64,000 nt of DNA from Spodoptera frugiperda (lineage: Eukaryota; Arthropoda; Insecta; Lepidoptera; Noctuidae): contig NC_064234.1 of assembly GCF_023101765.2 (NCBI RefSeq), positions 6,572,001 through 6,636,000 of the forward strand. Reading direction: 5' to 3'. Shown here piece by piece: positions 1 through 14,600 of this stretch. Under the pieces are notes generated by a model. It had not been told where the DNA came from. It did no database searches and saw only the letters and a program-made list of their open reading frames with translations. Position numbers and translations under genes: made by a program. How positions within the stretch are numbered: the stretch's first letter is position 1; each line of letters opens with the position of its first letter.

Positions 1-1668
1 TATTAATTTAGAAACTATCTTTCGCCCACAATTTGTCTAATAATGAAAATTCGAATACGATACGATACGATACCCTATTCATTGATAAATATTATTAGCC
101 TTTGGATACACACAAAATGTGATGTTCCTTTAGTAAATGTACCGTGTAATGTAACTACTTCCGCATATAAGATGTACCAAGATTAGATAGGTCACATCAA
201 ATAACTTTTTTTGCAGTCAATTGGGTCAACCCTTTAGATCGCACTCGATTAGATCCACTTCGAACAATATATCGGCAAAGTACCTTTTGGGGTCTTCCCG
301 TGAACTCAAACAGCAAGCCGGGCCCTTATTAATTCATTCTGGAATCCTAGCAAGAGGACGAAGGTCGAATGTACCCCGCCCTCGGCTGTTTACAATGAAA
401 ACCCGTCTTTGAAAAAACTTGTAATGCGTGGCTCAGCTATAATAGTGGCTTTGTACTTACTTATGTCGTACAGGATATGAACATTGCTTTGATTGTGGAA
501 ATAAATGTTTTGCCAACGTTCTCGGTTATTTCCACACGAATTTCGGTAACGTTAATAATTCAACCGTACGGTCGCACAGATACGTTTACGACGAGTATGA
601 GCATTGCTCAAGTCTGCGGAAAACAATATTACTCGTAGAAATGAGTGTTTACATTGTTTAGCTGTTTTACCAAGCGCCACGGTATGTTACTAAATATTTT
701 CACAGACGTTATTCGGAACACAAGTACTCGTACGTACTCCACGAGCATTGTACAACTAAATAATTCAGTTCGTGTCTAATGTCCCATGGTTTATTCTTTT
801 AAATACATTTTTGCCAAATTGTTTTAGCGTTCCAAGAATACTTCTGAGAGGTAATATGATATTAATCCCGTAAACTTTTGGGCTCTATTTCATTATAGCT
901 TCCGAGGCGCGGAGACGTGACCAGAAAACATGGAACAATCCGTAATTACGTTCGCTATAATTTATTTAGCTTTACTTAGAAACGTATTTATGATTGATGT
1001 ACTCGTATTAACTAATATTGAATAGCGCACAGGTCTCGATATTCCATTTCATGTATTTGAACGTTGTACCAATTAGTTGGAAATAATAACAGCAGAACTA
1101 ATTATATTATAGAGAACATATCCAATTGAAATCACGGTTCAAACGGTCTGCTTCAATTTAGCACAATTTATAAACATGAAACTAGGTAATAAAGTTTATA
1201 TCTGACTATGTTCTGTTATACCGAATAAAATTTCGTGAATGAGTTGTAGAAATCCAGTCATTCTAGAAATTTCTTACAAATATCTATTTAAACTTCTTGT
1301 ACTTGAAAAAATTAAAGTGATGAGAAGACAATTTTACGTTTAAATGTCTTACAATAGAAGCAAACGTTTTAGTTGGATTAAAACAAGTAACAAAGAAAAA
1401 TAACGAAGGTATGTAGTTACTAACAGATTTCCAGTACAATAGCAAGGTTCTTTTACTTCTTTGTTAAATGCCTAAAGGGTGGAAAGCTTGAGCAATGTAG
1501 AACTAATTAAAATAGTTTCCTATTTATAGCTTTGTGTGTTAACCTTTAATAAAACGTAGTCTCTGTTTCCTTTGAAACCATTATAAACCAAGACAATGAA
1601 ATCAAAATGTAACTCTATAAACAAAATAACAATTAACATTATAAAATGACTAGTTTTAAAACATTTAA
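1..1668. other. Non-coding flank, no gene seen
   Basis: AT-rich sequence without any ORF that resembles a protein or shows splice-consistent coding. The only ORF of note (221..412, 63 aa) has no recognisable motif and is taken as chance. No repeat with clear ends was found before 1665. It lies downstream of the 3' end of the minus-strand GPCR gene. Confidence 0.6.
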
Positions 1669-1793
1669 CCCTCTGACTCCATACGTCTCAAGTTCCTAAA
1701 TCTAAAATGGCGTCGAACACACCTGTCTAACAGCAGAATTGACAAGTTGTATTTATAAAGGGTTTATGGATGTCACGTTCACGAGTAAGAGGG
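1669..1793. mobile_element. piggyBac-type MITE, 125 bp, with TTAA target sites
   Basis: The segment is bounded on both sides by TTAA (1665-1668 and 1794-1797). Its ends are inverted repeats: the left end reads CCCTCTGACTC and the reverse complement of the right end reads CCCTCTTACTC (10 of 11 match). Termini starting CCC and a TTAA duplication are the signature of the piggyBac superfamily. The length and lack of coding capacity make it a non-autonomous element. The superfamily is inferred from ends and target site only. Confidence 0.7.
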
Positions 1794-2355
1794 TTAAAGT
1801 ACTCCTACGTAATAAACTTATGTTGCTTTTCATGCAAATTCTACATATTGGAAAATTTTCGTGAATACGAATTTTGATTACTTTTACCTACTAATTTATG
1901 TACCTATACACCTTTATAAGCTCTCTTATCCTTAGTTCTTGAGAGCTCAATAATTCATGTAATGTATCTACTAACAACAAATACTTACTCTTACATTTCT
2001 CTTAGAACAAACACGGATAAAACAATAAACAAACTGTCTGGATAAGTCCAAACAAGGTTACCAACACATTTGATGTTCGGATCTATCCTTAACTTAGACA
2101 AAAAGTACGCTAAGTATAACCTCCATTAAACTTACTGGTAACTGTACAACAATGCTTAAACATAACTAAGTTCATATAAACATTAAAACAATTTGGTTCG
2201 TAGCTTTAATCTCTAGTAACTAATTACTAAAACATGTTGAACAGTAAGCACCGCTTTAACTTTTACTTACGAAATTAAAAAAGTTCGTTTCCATTGTTAT
2301 AGAGTAAATCCGCCTCCACACTTCATTCACTTAGTAAGTCCAAAACAAACTTGAA

Positions 2356-2361
2356 TTTAAT
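2356..2361 (-). terminator. Possible poly(A) signal (ATTAAA) for the GPCR gene
   Basis: ATTAAA on the minus strand, about 145 bases after the GPCR stop codon. It is the first AATAAA/ATTAAA-type hexamer I found downstream. Such hexamers are common in AT-rich DNA, so the call is tentative. Confidence 0.3.
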
Positions 2362-2504
2362 GTAATTCGTTTTGTTATTCAAACGATTGTAATAGAGTTT
2401 GTCGAGAGAATTCAATGAGCCGTGTTTACGTGTGTTCGTGTAAGGTTTGGTACCTCGTGAATAGTTCATAGGTACGCGACCGAAGTGGTCGCGTTTCGGG
2501 AGCG

Positions 2505-2662
2505 CTACGCCTTCAGCGCGGTGACTGGCTCGCCTTGCGTGCCCAGCGGCAGCACCTTCCGCGCCAGCCTCGTGAACGTGGAGCGGAACTGCCGGCTCAT
2601 GCTGCAGTACAGCACGAAGTTCACTGCAGACCCCACCAGCGCCATCAAGTCCATCACCTCGC
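2505..2662 (-). CDS. GPCR exon 3: TM7 and C-terminal tail
   Basis: The acceptor TGGTGCAG lies just upstream (AG at 2663-2664). The first two bases complete the glycine codon begun in exon 2. The exon encodes TM7 (GSAVNFVLYCSMSRQFRSTF) and a short tail with stop TAG at 2507-2505. It is more GC-rich than its surroundings, as expected for an exon. The antisense ORF over the same bases is a shadow. Confidence 0.9.
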
Positions 2663-5600
2663 CTGCACCAGGAAAATACGAATCTGTTAAACGTTCTCGT
2701 ATTTATCTCAAAATCTTAAAGGAGCATCACTAAACAAAGCTACCCTATATAATTGATGGTGTAATCCATCTTCACACCATAATCCTTCCCCAAAGATTCG
2801 CTAGTGTCTCCCAAGGGGAAACCCTTACAAATCACTTACTTTGACGCAGTCAAAAATAAAGATAAGTATCTACTTATATTTATTTTTCTCGTCCAAACAG
2901 AATCAAAGTAAGTGTGGGAGAGCCATGCTTCGGCACGAATGGGCCGGCTCGACCGGAGTGATACCACGGCCTCACAGAAAACCGACGTGAAACAACGCTT
3001 GCGTTGTGTTTCGTTGTGTGAGTGAGGTTACCGGAGGCCCAATTCCCTTCCCAATCTTCCCCATCCCCGATTCCCGAACAACAACCCTTAAATTCCTAAC
3101 TCCCAAAAAGCCGGCAACGCACTTGTAACGCCTCTGGTGTTTCAAGTGTCCATGGGCGGCGGCGATTGCTTACCATCAGGTAATACGTCTGCTCGATTGC
3201 CGGTTTGTTCCATAAAAAAAAAAAAAAAAAATCTTTTATTTGGACGCCTTGAATGGCTAGATAAGTAATGCTAAGGTCACTTGTGAAATGGCAGCACTCA
3301 AAAACAATATCAAATCAAAATAATGTCTCTCCCTAATTCTCTTACGAACACAATGCGATATTAAGGGTATGTTATAAACAGATAAACACAATAGTATCAC
3401 ACCCAATACTATAACTCCATTTAATAGGTACTTAGGAAGTAGTTCTGGGAAACAATTGTATCTATTGCAAAGGGTCGCAGTGATCTCGAGTGATATATTC
3501 GGGTAATGGCAATTTATCAAGCAATGTTATCGACATTATATTGACACGCCCCTACCATCCGACACAGACACTAGACCTTGGCAATGGTGAATAGGAGACT
3601 ACTTCTGTAGGAAGTCCATTCGAATAGATTTTATTACATACGTAGTATAAATACCATGGATAGTTACTGCCTCATTTATCAGTTGAACATAAATGCTACT
3701 AAGCATAAAAACTTCGCTTCTTCTTGCTGAGTTAGTTTTCCTTAATCGATATTTTCAGTAAGACTAAATCTGGAACATGACTGATTTAATTTACGATAGT
3801 TGTTATAGCATAAATAATAAAGTATGATACGATTACACTTTACTTTTTTAACTATGATCGACATTCTGATTCAGACTTGAATCTGCAAATTGTAAATTGT
3901 ACTCCTACACGGATAACAATTATAGAAAACAATATCAACGAATGTTAAATGAAACCGAATAACACAAAACAAAGTGAAATCAGCAAAGTTTCGGTGATTT
4001 CGGTCAGAATATTGGCTACGTTTCGCTCTCCGACCTTCGTATTTTCCGAGTGTTTACTTTCCTTTATTTAAATCTGCTGATTAGATAACTTTAAAACAAA
4101 GTTCAACACCTCTGCAAAACAGGTTTACCCTCGGCAAACTTGAGTACGAATAACTACTTACAAGTTTACTTAATGAGTACGAACATTATACAATAATAAT
4201 GGTTCTTATCTTAAGTGAAATATTTGATTTATTAGCTTAAAACTTACTTTGACGTTTTGTTGGTGGAGTGTTCGTAGGTACGAGTACTGAAGACTTTAAT
4301 TCAATTCCCAGACCGGCCCACACTCTTAAGTATTCAAAAGTCTCATCAGTGTTTAATATTGTGAAAGTATAAGTTCACCTATATTTGCGACTCTCAATCC
4401 CCAGCCTAATAGGGGATTATGGTAAACTGCCTCTTTTGATGGCAGACTTTGTTCAGCAGTTATCGTTTTCAGGTTAACGCTAACGGTGATGGTTATCTCT
4501 ACTTCTTCTCATGAACAATCCAATTTAATACTAAATGCTACGCGTAAAATAATTCTTAGAACAATCACGATTATGTTTTTCTTGGCAAACGCTTTATTTT
4601 GTACTAGCGACCCGCCACAGCTTCGCATGGGTGCAATGGTTATATATTATACCTGTATTATACATAAAAACCTTCCTCGTGAGTTACTCTATCTATTAAA
4701 AAAAACCGCATCAAAATCCGTTGCGTAGTTTTAAAGATTTAAGCGTTCATAGGGACAACATGACACATGACAGAAAAAGCGACTTTGTTTTATACTATGT
4801 AGTGATAATCATGTATCCGTTCTGAAACGTGCATAACCAATTAATTAAATCACCACGCACACAGTACAAGTGCACTGGCATGGCGCCGTAATTTAATAAA
4901 CACGTCAGTCTGTCTTGAGATAATTTAGATAAATCAACGTGCCAAATAACATTTGGTTATTACCATTATAATAGGATATTATAATATTATTTTCATTTCT
5001 TTACTCCATGGACTATGGCAGTAGGTACTTAGGTACTATTGTCGAATACATTAATCTAAGTCATAAAATAATAACTTACAAACGGAAATTTTGTACTCAC
5101 GAGAATTTTGTGATTTCCGTTCTTAGGTACTCTAATAGTAGGCATAAGCACTCGTATTTGCGTTTCTGTATAAAATCGAATGCTCATAACATATAAACGT
5201 TTAAATTTTCAGTATACCTAGACTTGTTCGGTATAGTAATTCCAAAAAAGCTGATGGCCAATTTTCGCACCCACTTATCAAAACTGCAAATGTAATTAAT
5301 TACATGCCACTACTTTTCTATGTGATATTCCATATGATAATCAAAATTACGCCATATTTCAGCTTTCTACTATCAGTTATCCGTAATAATTTGTACCTAC
5401 TTATTGTTATGGTTCGAAATGTTCATTACTTTTACAACTGCTATCTCATTTATTAAGTTCTTATCTCCGTATCATTCAAAGGTCAATTGGGACAAAATAC
5501 TTTAAGTCCAAATGTACGCTTTGAGTGCACATAAAGCATTATCTAAATAAATTAAAGGGGCCATTAGGTTTATGATCTAGAAACAGGCATTTAGGTTCTG

Positions 5601-8600
5601 TTTAATGTCGGTAACTTTAATTCTATAAACGGGAAATGTCAAATAGAATTGCTTTATATTATTGCCGTGCCGTGATTGCTGAAACAATTTAATTTAGCTC
5701 CACTTGTGTCTCACAATCAAGCTCTGTCTTACGCTTCCCGAATGAATTGAAAAACCGCAGTGACTTCGCAATTTTGGGATCCTTACGAGCCCTTTAGTCT
5801 ATTACTAAGTAGGTAAGGACACAAAGATGACTGAATACAAATGAAAATTTAAGCTCTGACTAAAGTAATAAGAACCGAATTCATTAAGTCTTGATCTGTC
5901 TGTCTTGAAGTCTGTAGTTGAATCCCGAGCTGAACCAGTAAAGACGAAAAATTCTCAGTAATAAACACGAAGTTATTGCAATTCCAAAGCAAATATTAAC
6001 AGGAATAGAGCTGTTATATTATTGAAACTTCGATCTTAGATTTCAAGATATTCTTCAAAACAAATGCTTATTTCCAATAATAATTCTCTACTATAGAATT
6101 AAAATGTTAATCCAATCCGAATGTCTGAAGGTAACGCTTTCAATCACTGTCAGTTAAATTATGAAGAACGATTGATATCGATTATAGGGCATAACATTTG
6201 ACTCTGAAGCTATTTTATTTCAAGCTGCCATTATAATTAGGTATATTATTCATCAACCGCGCTTTGCTTTTGACACGCTACCTCTAAAATGTATAAATCT
6301 TACACAGATTATTGAATCAATGGAGTGATGATCGCTGATGTTCTTTCTATCGTCAAAAAAAAAACAATTATAAAGATAATCAATTTATGGTCATCAGTAA
6401 AACTACCAGAAACCTAATCCCCCTCCAAACTGGTAACGCTCTTTTTACTCCTCTGGTGTTGTTCATAGGAGATGCCGATTACTTATTAGATATTAGTTGA
6501 ACAGTTTGTTCGTTTGCAGCGACATCCCATAAAAAAACATTTCAAACATCCACTTAACTCAAACACTTGCCTTCATTCAATTTAATTCTTATCAGAACTA
6601 TATTAAAACTACGCTCCCAATTCATCTAGAACATTTAAACGTGAATACTATTGCAGGTTTTTCAGAAAATGGAGAACAAACGGTCTCTCTGTGAAGCCAT
6701 TTGTCGTTTTCGCTCAGTCGAATGGCTCAATAAAGACTGCTACACTTTTATTGGGTAGTAGAATTAATTTTGCAAGGGACAGCTATAGAATGGACGAGCA
6801 AACTGCCATTCAGAATCGCAAATACCATGACAATTACTGGGTACCGACGCGTTCTGCTACATTAAGGGCTATTACGAATAAAGGTATCCGTAGGTTTTTT
6901 GATTGTATAACGAGAATGTGTTTGTTTGTTCCTTTACTTCGAAATAAAGACAAGTGATATAAGGATGATGCTGTCAGGTAAATAAAGTTTTTTTTTTCTG
7001 CAAAAACACATTGAAGCCAAGATTCATTTCTTTAACGATGACTAACAAGGGTTTCTTTCTCGATATAGGTGTTACGACATTTTTGATATACCTAATATAT
7101 GTAAGTACGTAGCATAGCAATATCTCAAATGCCCGCAGGTAAAACCATGGATGCGAACTAATAATACATAAGGAAACAACACAAAGTTCTATGTATTTAC
7201 TAGATCTTATACGTATATGGTTGTCATAACAAACAATGGGAAGCAACTGACAGATATCGATTACCGTTCCGTTCTCAGATAATTAATCTGTCCCTAATTG
7301 TACCTTGGAGACGTTTTAAAAACCACCACTAGCATAATTACGAGAACTAAGACTAAGGCTGAATATTGTTAGTAACAAGCCCATATCGCGACTCGGATCG
7401 TGAGTCACGCGAGCTTCGTATTATTTTTAAAACGACCAATCTCAGAGATCGCATCAGATTGCCACGTAGGTAGTTATTATATGAAATGTCTGTTACTTTT
7501 AACGAAAGCCTGACACGACCTGCTACTCAGCATTAGGAACAAACATGTAGACTCGGCTTTAGTCTTTCTACATTATTTACAATTACGAGTATAGTGTTCC
7601 CGTGGCAACTGAATTGCGAAAATTCTTAGGCCCCCGGTCCGTTAGTAAGGCAACTTAGCTCTTAATGCTCGTCTCGCATTATTAAAGACTAGAACATACC
7701 AGTCGTTTTAGTACCTAGTGTCAAATTACGTTTAATTACGTTACTCAGTCTCTAATTAAGGATGCCAATCATTCGTCTCGCTTGATAGCTATAATTAAGG
7801 TTCGATCATTAAGACCTCCACGTAATCTATGTACGATCTCATGCACGAGAGTTCACGACGTCTGTGGTCTGGGCAAGACCTTAAATTGCTTCACACAATC
7901 ATGGTTACATGTATAGATTATAATAACATTGAAATGTACTGCTCAGTGACCGAAAACCTCACTGAAGCGAAAGAGTCCACGATTTGTCTACACGTCAATA
8001 AGTAGATTTCTTTCAATTTAGGCGAAAGGACATAAAACCTAGATATTCTGCACAGCGAAAGTGAACAGGTGCTTGAAGTTATCGAACAACCTTGATTTAT
8101 GATTTGAACAGGTCGGGCATTGAAGGGAATTTTGTAGGTGCCAGCCTTTTCGACCAAACGTTATCGTAACTTAAACGTTCTCACGTAGGTACACAAAATT
8201 GCAAAAGTTTAAGCCATGAACCTTATTTTGCTCACAGATTTGCTCTTATATCTCTGCACCATAATTAATAACTTGCAAGCATAACAAACGAACACGAAAA
8301 TGATTTACAGAGCACACGTGACGACAGCCGTCAGCCCGTGAAGCAGGCTAGTGGTATCAATTAATTAATGATGTGGGAATCACTGTATTAACAGCACTTA
8401 AAATTATAAAAGGCCACGCACATACACTGAAGGTATATATTTAATTAATTAGCTCCAACGCCCCTCGTAATGTCAAGGCAAATATGTTTCGGCACAGTAA
8501 GTTTTAAACTTTACGGGAGTAATATCTGAATGGAAATGTGTCTGGCTAATTTGTTCTGACGCTTATCATGATTACACTCATAAACATCTTATATTTATAG

Positions 8601-11600
8601 CCCAAATGGATTGAGCTATTAAAACCACTTGTATGACATAAATATTACAGTAACTACTACTACAGTACCTACCGTACGAATTTACTTATACAGATTCACA
8701 GGCAAAGTTCACTAACAGATTAATGCATATTAGTCATGCAGCAGGCAAAACTAACATGAAATGAAATCAGTAACCGTAGTATGAGTTTGCTGTACGTTTA
8801 AATTAATCGAAACGAGAGCGCGTTCAGCGCTCTGATTGGTGGGTATATTCGAGCCGGCCAATCAGAGCATCGAACGCATAAAATATTGAAAATTCATCGA
8901 TACAAAACCTCAAAACTAAAAAAAAGTATACAGTTATAAATCATGAGAAAGAAAAACTAATTGCTGCTCTTTTCGAGCACATTATATTGCTGACAATTGC
9001 ACAATGCGTTTAAATGAACCAAGCAACTATATGATATACTGAATGAATTAATTGCCAATTTAATAACTACATAATGGGTATTAAATCCTCATTACCGCAT
9101 TGCACATAAACCTTACCAATTACTATTTAACAGTGATTTAAGTAGGTAATTATTCAAACCAATGATTACACAAAGCTGATTCGGAGCTATTTACTTTTCG
9201 GGCGTATATTATTACATGATTACCATACCGATAAACATATACCAAGAAGTTGCGTAAATTGTGGGTAATCTTAAAGGTATGTTTAGTTACATAATAATAA
9301 TAAATCAGATACAAACAGTTATATAAATAAAACATTTGGAATCGAAATAATTTTACCATTAATTTATTACTCGTTTAAAGCAAAATGACATTGTACAATA
9401 AGCGTTATTCCAAGAATTCATGGCTCTTTATTCACAATTTCAAACGGTTAGCATTTCTATGAAATTGTTATTGTACAAAGTCCAACAAACACGTGACTGT
9501 GTAAGCCAAATTGTTCTTGGTTTAGGTTTAACTAAACTTATCACTTCCATTGCTTTAAGCAATATACAGAGATTTACCTACATTAACTTAAAATTGTTGC
9601 AAATTAATGAGCCTCTATTCTTAGATTAATTTAAAGCAACTAACCGAATTAATAACCTAATAAATTAAGTAATACGTCCATATGGACGAATAATCTAAAA
9701 ATTTACATAAATTATCTCCACATGGGATATATGTGTGATATGCCAAAACATGCTTACAAACTTTACAGACTCCAATATTATGTACGAAAAATAAGTGTTC
9801 CAAACGCTATTTTTTATTTTATTACGCATCTAGTACTGTCACTCGCAAAATTTTAAAACGGATTAAAAATAACGAAGCTGTAAAATAGCCATGAGTTTCG
9901 TTAAATGTCGAAACATAATTTGATTAGTCCCCAGTGGAAAAACGCGAAATATTCCGGTGTAAATAAATGACCCATAAAGTATGTGGGCGTGCAGTACAAG
10001 CCTATAGATTCCATTACATGATCAGAGAGCAGAAACGTTTACCCAAATTTTAATTAGGAAACCTTATTGCTGTTTATAAATATAGGAATATCTGATTACG
10101 TAAATACTTCAAAGTTAATTGTTCATGTTGTTTCGTACGACTTTTCGTAACAAATTTTTGGTATGGGTACTCAGATTTAATCAGATTCAGGTGTAAATGT
10201 ATTTCATAAAATAACTACCATCTGTCCTATAACCACCTTATATCACAATATTGCTTTATCGATTGTTAAACTATTAAATATGTCAATATTTAATAGATGA
10301 TCGTATAGGTAACAATCTGAATCAACGGTACTTATTTTCCGAAGTTGTAATGATAATTGCAAAAATGCATTGACAGGTTTTATTCAACACGACATGCTAT
10401 ACAGCAATCAACAACTATGCATCGCCGACTTAAGATTCAAAGTTCAGTAGTTGTTGTTTGAATTAGCTATACCTATGTATAGTACATTAGATTCTGTTAT
10501 TCAAATTGTTCTGAAACAGTCTGATTACCGCTGCCGTCCGTGGCACACGCCCCTGTTATTAGCAAGTTTGAATATAATTCGGTCTAACTACAAATAACAT
10601 ATAACTTCCAAATTCTATCTAGATTTCTCCCAAACTATGTTCACAGAATAGATATAATTCTATGGTCTTCATATACTCTGTCTGTAACACTGTATAGATT
10701 GGTTATTACTGTATAGATAGATTTTAATCTTCCTCAACAATAGTACCAAGAAATGCAAAAATATTATTTCAAATCGGTCACTTCCAGAGAGAGTACGGTC
10801 CAAAACAATCAATGGGCATCTTCAACTTCATTGTGTTAATGTCTTAAATAATGTTTTTTTGTGATAACTTTCAGTAATAGTTCTTAATGGGCCTAGACAT
10901 ACAACCAGCCACCCAGAGACATTTTTAGTTACCTAACTGCGGTCCCATAGCACTTAGATAATCTAATAATAAACCTAATAATGTTATTTCATTTTTATTT
11001 TGTGCAATAGGCATTACATTCTACAAAAACCTTTGTTTCTGACATCGTATAGTAACAAACTAAATGTAGGTATAGTACAGTGAGTAGGGTTTAAACCAGA
11101 GTTACTTGCGGTAACCCATTAGATACAAACACGTAAAATTTTAAATAAATGAACCTTTTGCATTATAAATTACTTTGAGGCTTAATCTGTTTCCTCTCGG
11201 CACATTGAATTTGTAAACACAGCTTTGTTACGAGATAATGCGAAGATTTTCAAATAAGTAATAAATACTACCGCTTTTTGGCACATTAACATGAATTATT
11301 TAGCCATTCAACAATGGTTGTTAGGTTTTAAGCTTTTCAGCTTATCCATAAAAATTGTAAACGATTCTTAGAAACTCACTTTCTGGTGAAAAAGAATTCA
11401 TATTTATTACTCGAAACTAAATCTCTAATTAATTTTACTGACAGCACTTTTATTACACTAATGAGTTTTGTAATTTTAATTATATTTCATGTACCCACTT
11501 TGAATAATCCAATTTTGACTGTTTCGCTTAAGGCCGGGACTCCACCAAAGCAGAGATGTGTGCGGTGTGCTGTGTGCTGTGCGAGAAGAGATATTTTTCA

Positions 11601-14600
11601 GCTCGCGGGACTCCACCAAAGCGAAGATGTGTGCGGTGTGCTGTGCTCGCGCGCACGATACTAGCAAGATGGCCGGCCGGCGCGCGCGCGGGGTTCTGCG
11701 GGTTGCTAGCAGGCGAGAGGGGGGAGGGTGACATCGCTCACTGCACGCCGCTCACATCTCTCGTCTCCACTGCGCGTCGTCCGCGCACAGCTCACATCTC
11801 CGCTTCCGTCGCGACATACAAATATTACACATCTCCGCACAGTGATCTCCACTGAAGCTGAGCGGAGAGGAGACGTGTCAATAACTCAATTCTATTGGTT
11901 GTTTAAAAAACATCTCCTCTCCGCTCGTCTCGTCTCCGCTTTGGTGGAGTCCTGGCCTAAAAAGTCGGCTTTTTAATGTTAAATTTTGTTAGAAAATGTC
12001 AGTATTTAGTAGATTTTAGATAGTTAAGTGGAGTTTAATTTATTAAATAACAATTAATTTTAGATAAATTACTCTGTTGAAGACACCTACAAAGTGTCAA
12101 ACTATTTATCGATTTGAACAGCTGATAACTGTGATGATTTGAAAGTGTAATCTGGACTGTTTAGTCTAGCAGACAAACCGAACAATTTTTACGTTCACAT
12201 TGCATACAAACATCATTATTCATTAGGAATAAACGTTAATTTTTCATTTTATTACAAATACCTAACAAAGTATTTATCTGAGATAAAATAAATGTTAGGA
12301 ACATACGAATATAACAAAGTATTCGTATCATGGAATTAATTATAGTAGCGTGACCCCGAACTACGGTTTCGTTAACAGTGACTGACAGTACCTAAACGGT
12401 ACGAGATATGTTCCCCGAAAGGACGCGAGACAGGCAGACAGCCCACTAATAGCCACTAATTTTGTAATTTACTAAAGTAACGTCTTATTTTCTATACTAC
12501 AATTGGTCGAGTTAATTTCAACTTCATTTTGCGTTACTTCCATGTTCAAAAGAGTAAAGCTGAGAATTTGAACTTAAGTAATATTATTGTGTAGTAATTA
12601 TTTTTTAATGGCCGCCAAGTAAAAAAAATACCAGCTGAATGTAGGAAGCTAAAGTATGCTCGGCTGTAACTTTCAAGAACAAGATACTCCTAATTACATA
12701 CATAACTTACTAAGGTATTATTTGCGCTAGATTCCAACACACGTGCAACATTTCCTTTTGTGTAAATATAAAGAAACACAAGAAAATCTTCCGACTAAAT
12801 TGAGTTTTATACTGCAATTCGCGTTAATAATGTAGAAGATAAGAGTAGTCTGCTCGTGCCACAAGTGACCATAAAGTAAGACGGAGAGATTACATGACCA
12901 TCCAACCTCACCCAACAGAGTTTATCTGTCCATAATGTAAGGGTCGACACTCCACAGACACATCTGGACAGATTAGACGATCCTCATGTGTCTACTTGCC
13001 GAGTTATTAACGGCTAAATATTTTACTTTAATTGTCGTGGCCAACCCTCATGTTTTACGAGAATGATGTACTATATCACACTTAAATAGATCTACATCGT
13101 AAAGCTCAGAAAATCTATAAAATTGAATATGAATCCCCAGGTCCATAGTAAACATGTCTGGTCGTGACAACAATATTCACACACAAGATGCCTGTAGCCA
13201 TATCATCAATTATACAGCGCTCCTCGCTACACGTTGCGATCTTGATGTATAAACAGCTTTACCATTCAACACTTTGACACCTCGTAGATCGATGGATCTG
13301 GGTCGTAGCAATTAAGTTACGATCGAATGGGAATGTAACGAACTGGGGAGACTCACCGAAGGCATAGTAACAGACTGTGAAGAGATGCGGAGCTATGGCG
13401 GTGAGTAGGCCGAAGATAGCTTGAGGCAGCTCTGTGGCGAGGAAGAGGCCGAGTAGAGCGACCAACATCCTCGTGGTACGATCCGTCCGGCCACCGCCGC
13501 CGCCGCCTCCTCGCTTCCCACCATCCTCGTTTAACCGAGCTTTCTCACCCTGCACAAATGAAAGCGTTCAATCAATGTAATAGCTACACGCCGATGAATG
13601 ACAGCTCTCGGAATTGTTGTTGTCAACATAGATTGCATGCAGTTGCATAAATCTTAATAATATTTTATAGTGGAAAAGGTTCCTTGGTTAGGAAGGTCAT
13701 AATTTATAAGTATAGTTTTCATATTTATCACAAAATTACTACAATATTAAACCAACTTTACATACATACATACATATCGTCACGCCTTTAATCCCCGAAA
13801 GGCAGAGTGCACATTATGACACGTAATGCCATTGTGTACACCCACATTTCACAATTTATGTTGTAAGTCCCATGTAATAGGTGGTGAGCCTATTGCCATA
13901 TACAGGGCACATTTCCAGACTCCGTGCTACTACTGAGAAATTTTCGAAAATCGAAAAAAGCCCAGTAATACTTTGCCCGACCCGGGAATCGAACCTGAGA
14001 CCCCTTGTCCGGCAGTCGCACTTGCAACCACTCGGCCAACGAGGCAGGCAGTAAACCAACTTTACTTAATGGATAATGACAAAAGATACCTAATACCTAA
14101 TACACTTATAATCCGATCCACTGCCAAATATGTATGAAAGAAACGTGGACGACGTCACGTTTCCAGAGAAAAGCATAAATATTTACTTTCTTAGGGTTCA
14201 CACATGTGTGCGTCATTCATTATTCCGCACAGTATGTTTGTTCAATACAAAAGCGTGTATTTTGAAAATCTCTTAACTGTTTATTAATGTGCCTACATGA
14301 ATTCAGCTGTAGTTACTCAAAGTTCAGAAATACTGAAAAATACACATTCATCACGTATGCAAAATTGGTAGTTACTATATTATGCAGAGTGCTGCGGAGA
14401 ACGAAAGAAATTCCGATTTCCATCGCAATTGCTCGCAGAGTGTGCAAACAGACTAGTTATAACGTAGGAACACTCGATACATGCATGACCTGGTTATTCT
14501 TACTAGAAACACAATTGAACTTAATTCGAAACCTAAGGAAAATTCAAAAACCTCACGTACCTCGTTACTTGTTATTGCTGATTTCTTCAATAATTTCTGT

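Larger units (their letters stand above)
2663..13356 (-). other. 10.7-kb GPCR intron 2, repeat-rich, no other gene seen
   Basis: Separates the TM6 exon (donor GTGAGT at 13356-13351) from the TM7 exon. It holds a small nested hairpin (2833-2914), a poly(A) SINE (about 2912-3231), a LINE 3' tail (4603-4808), an old SINE fragment (6410-6534), a fold-back element (8778-8876) and a GC-rich MITE (11532-11957). The other ORFs in it (for example 6691-6957, 9420-9629) show no domain or splice support. Confidence 0.75.

Noticed and set aside
2485..2733. Plus-strand ORF of 82 codons
   Set aside because: Antisense shadow of the GPCR TM7 exon; the minus strand gives a clear TM7 with fitting splice sites.
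11386..11976. Overlapping ORFs on both strands rich in Cys, Arg and Ser
   Set aside because: They fall on the GC-rich MITE and are explained by its lack of AT-rich stop codons.
13978..14048. tRNA gene on the minus strand
   Set aside because: A and B boxes are present, but this is the head of a SINE with target-site duplication; it runs straight into the SINE body and I could not draw a full cloverleaf.
14453..14560. C-terminal end of the 306-codon GPCR ORF
   Set aside because: A GTACGT donor at 14560 and phase-matched next exon show that these codons are intronic.
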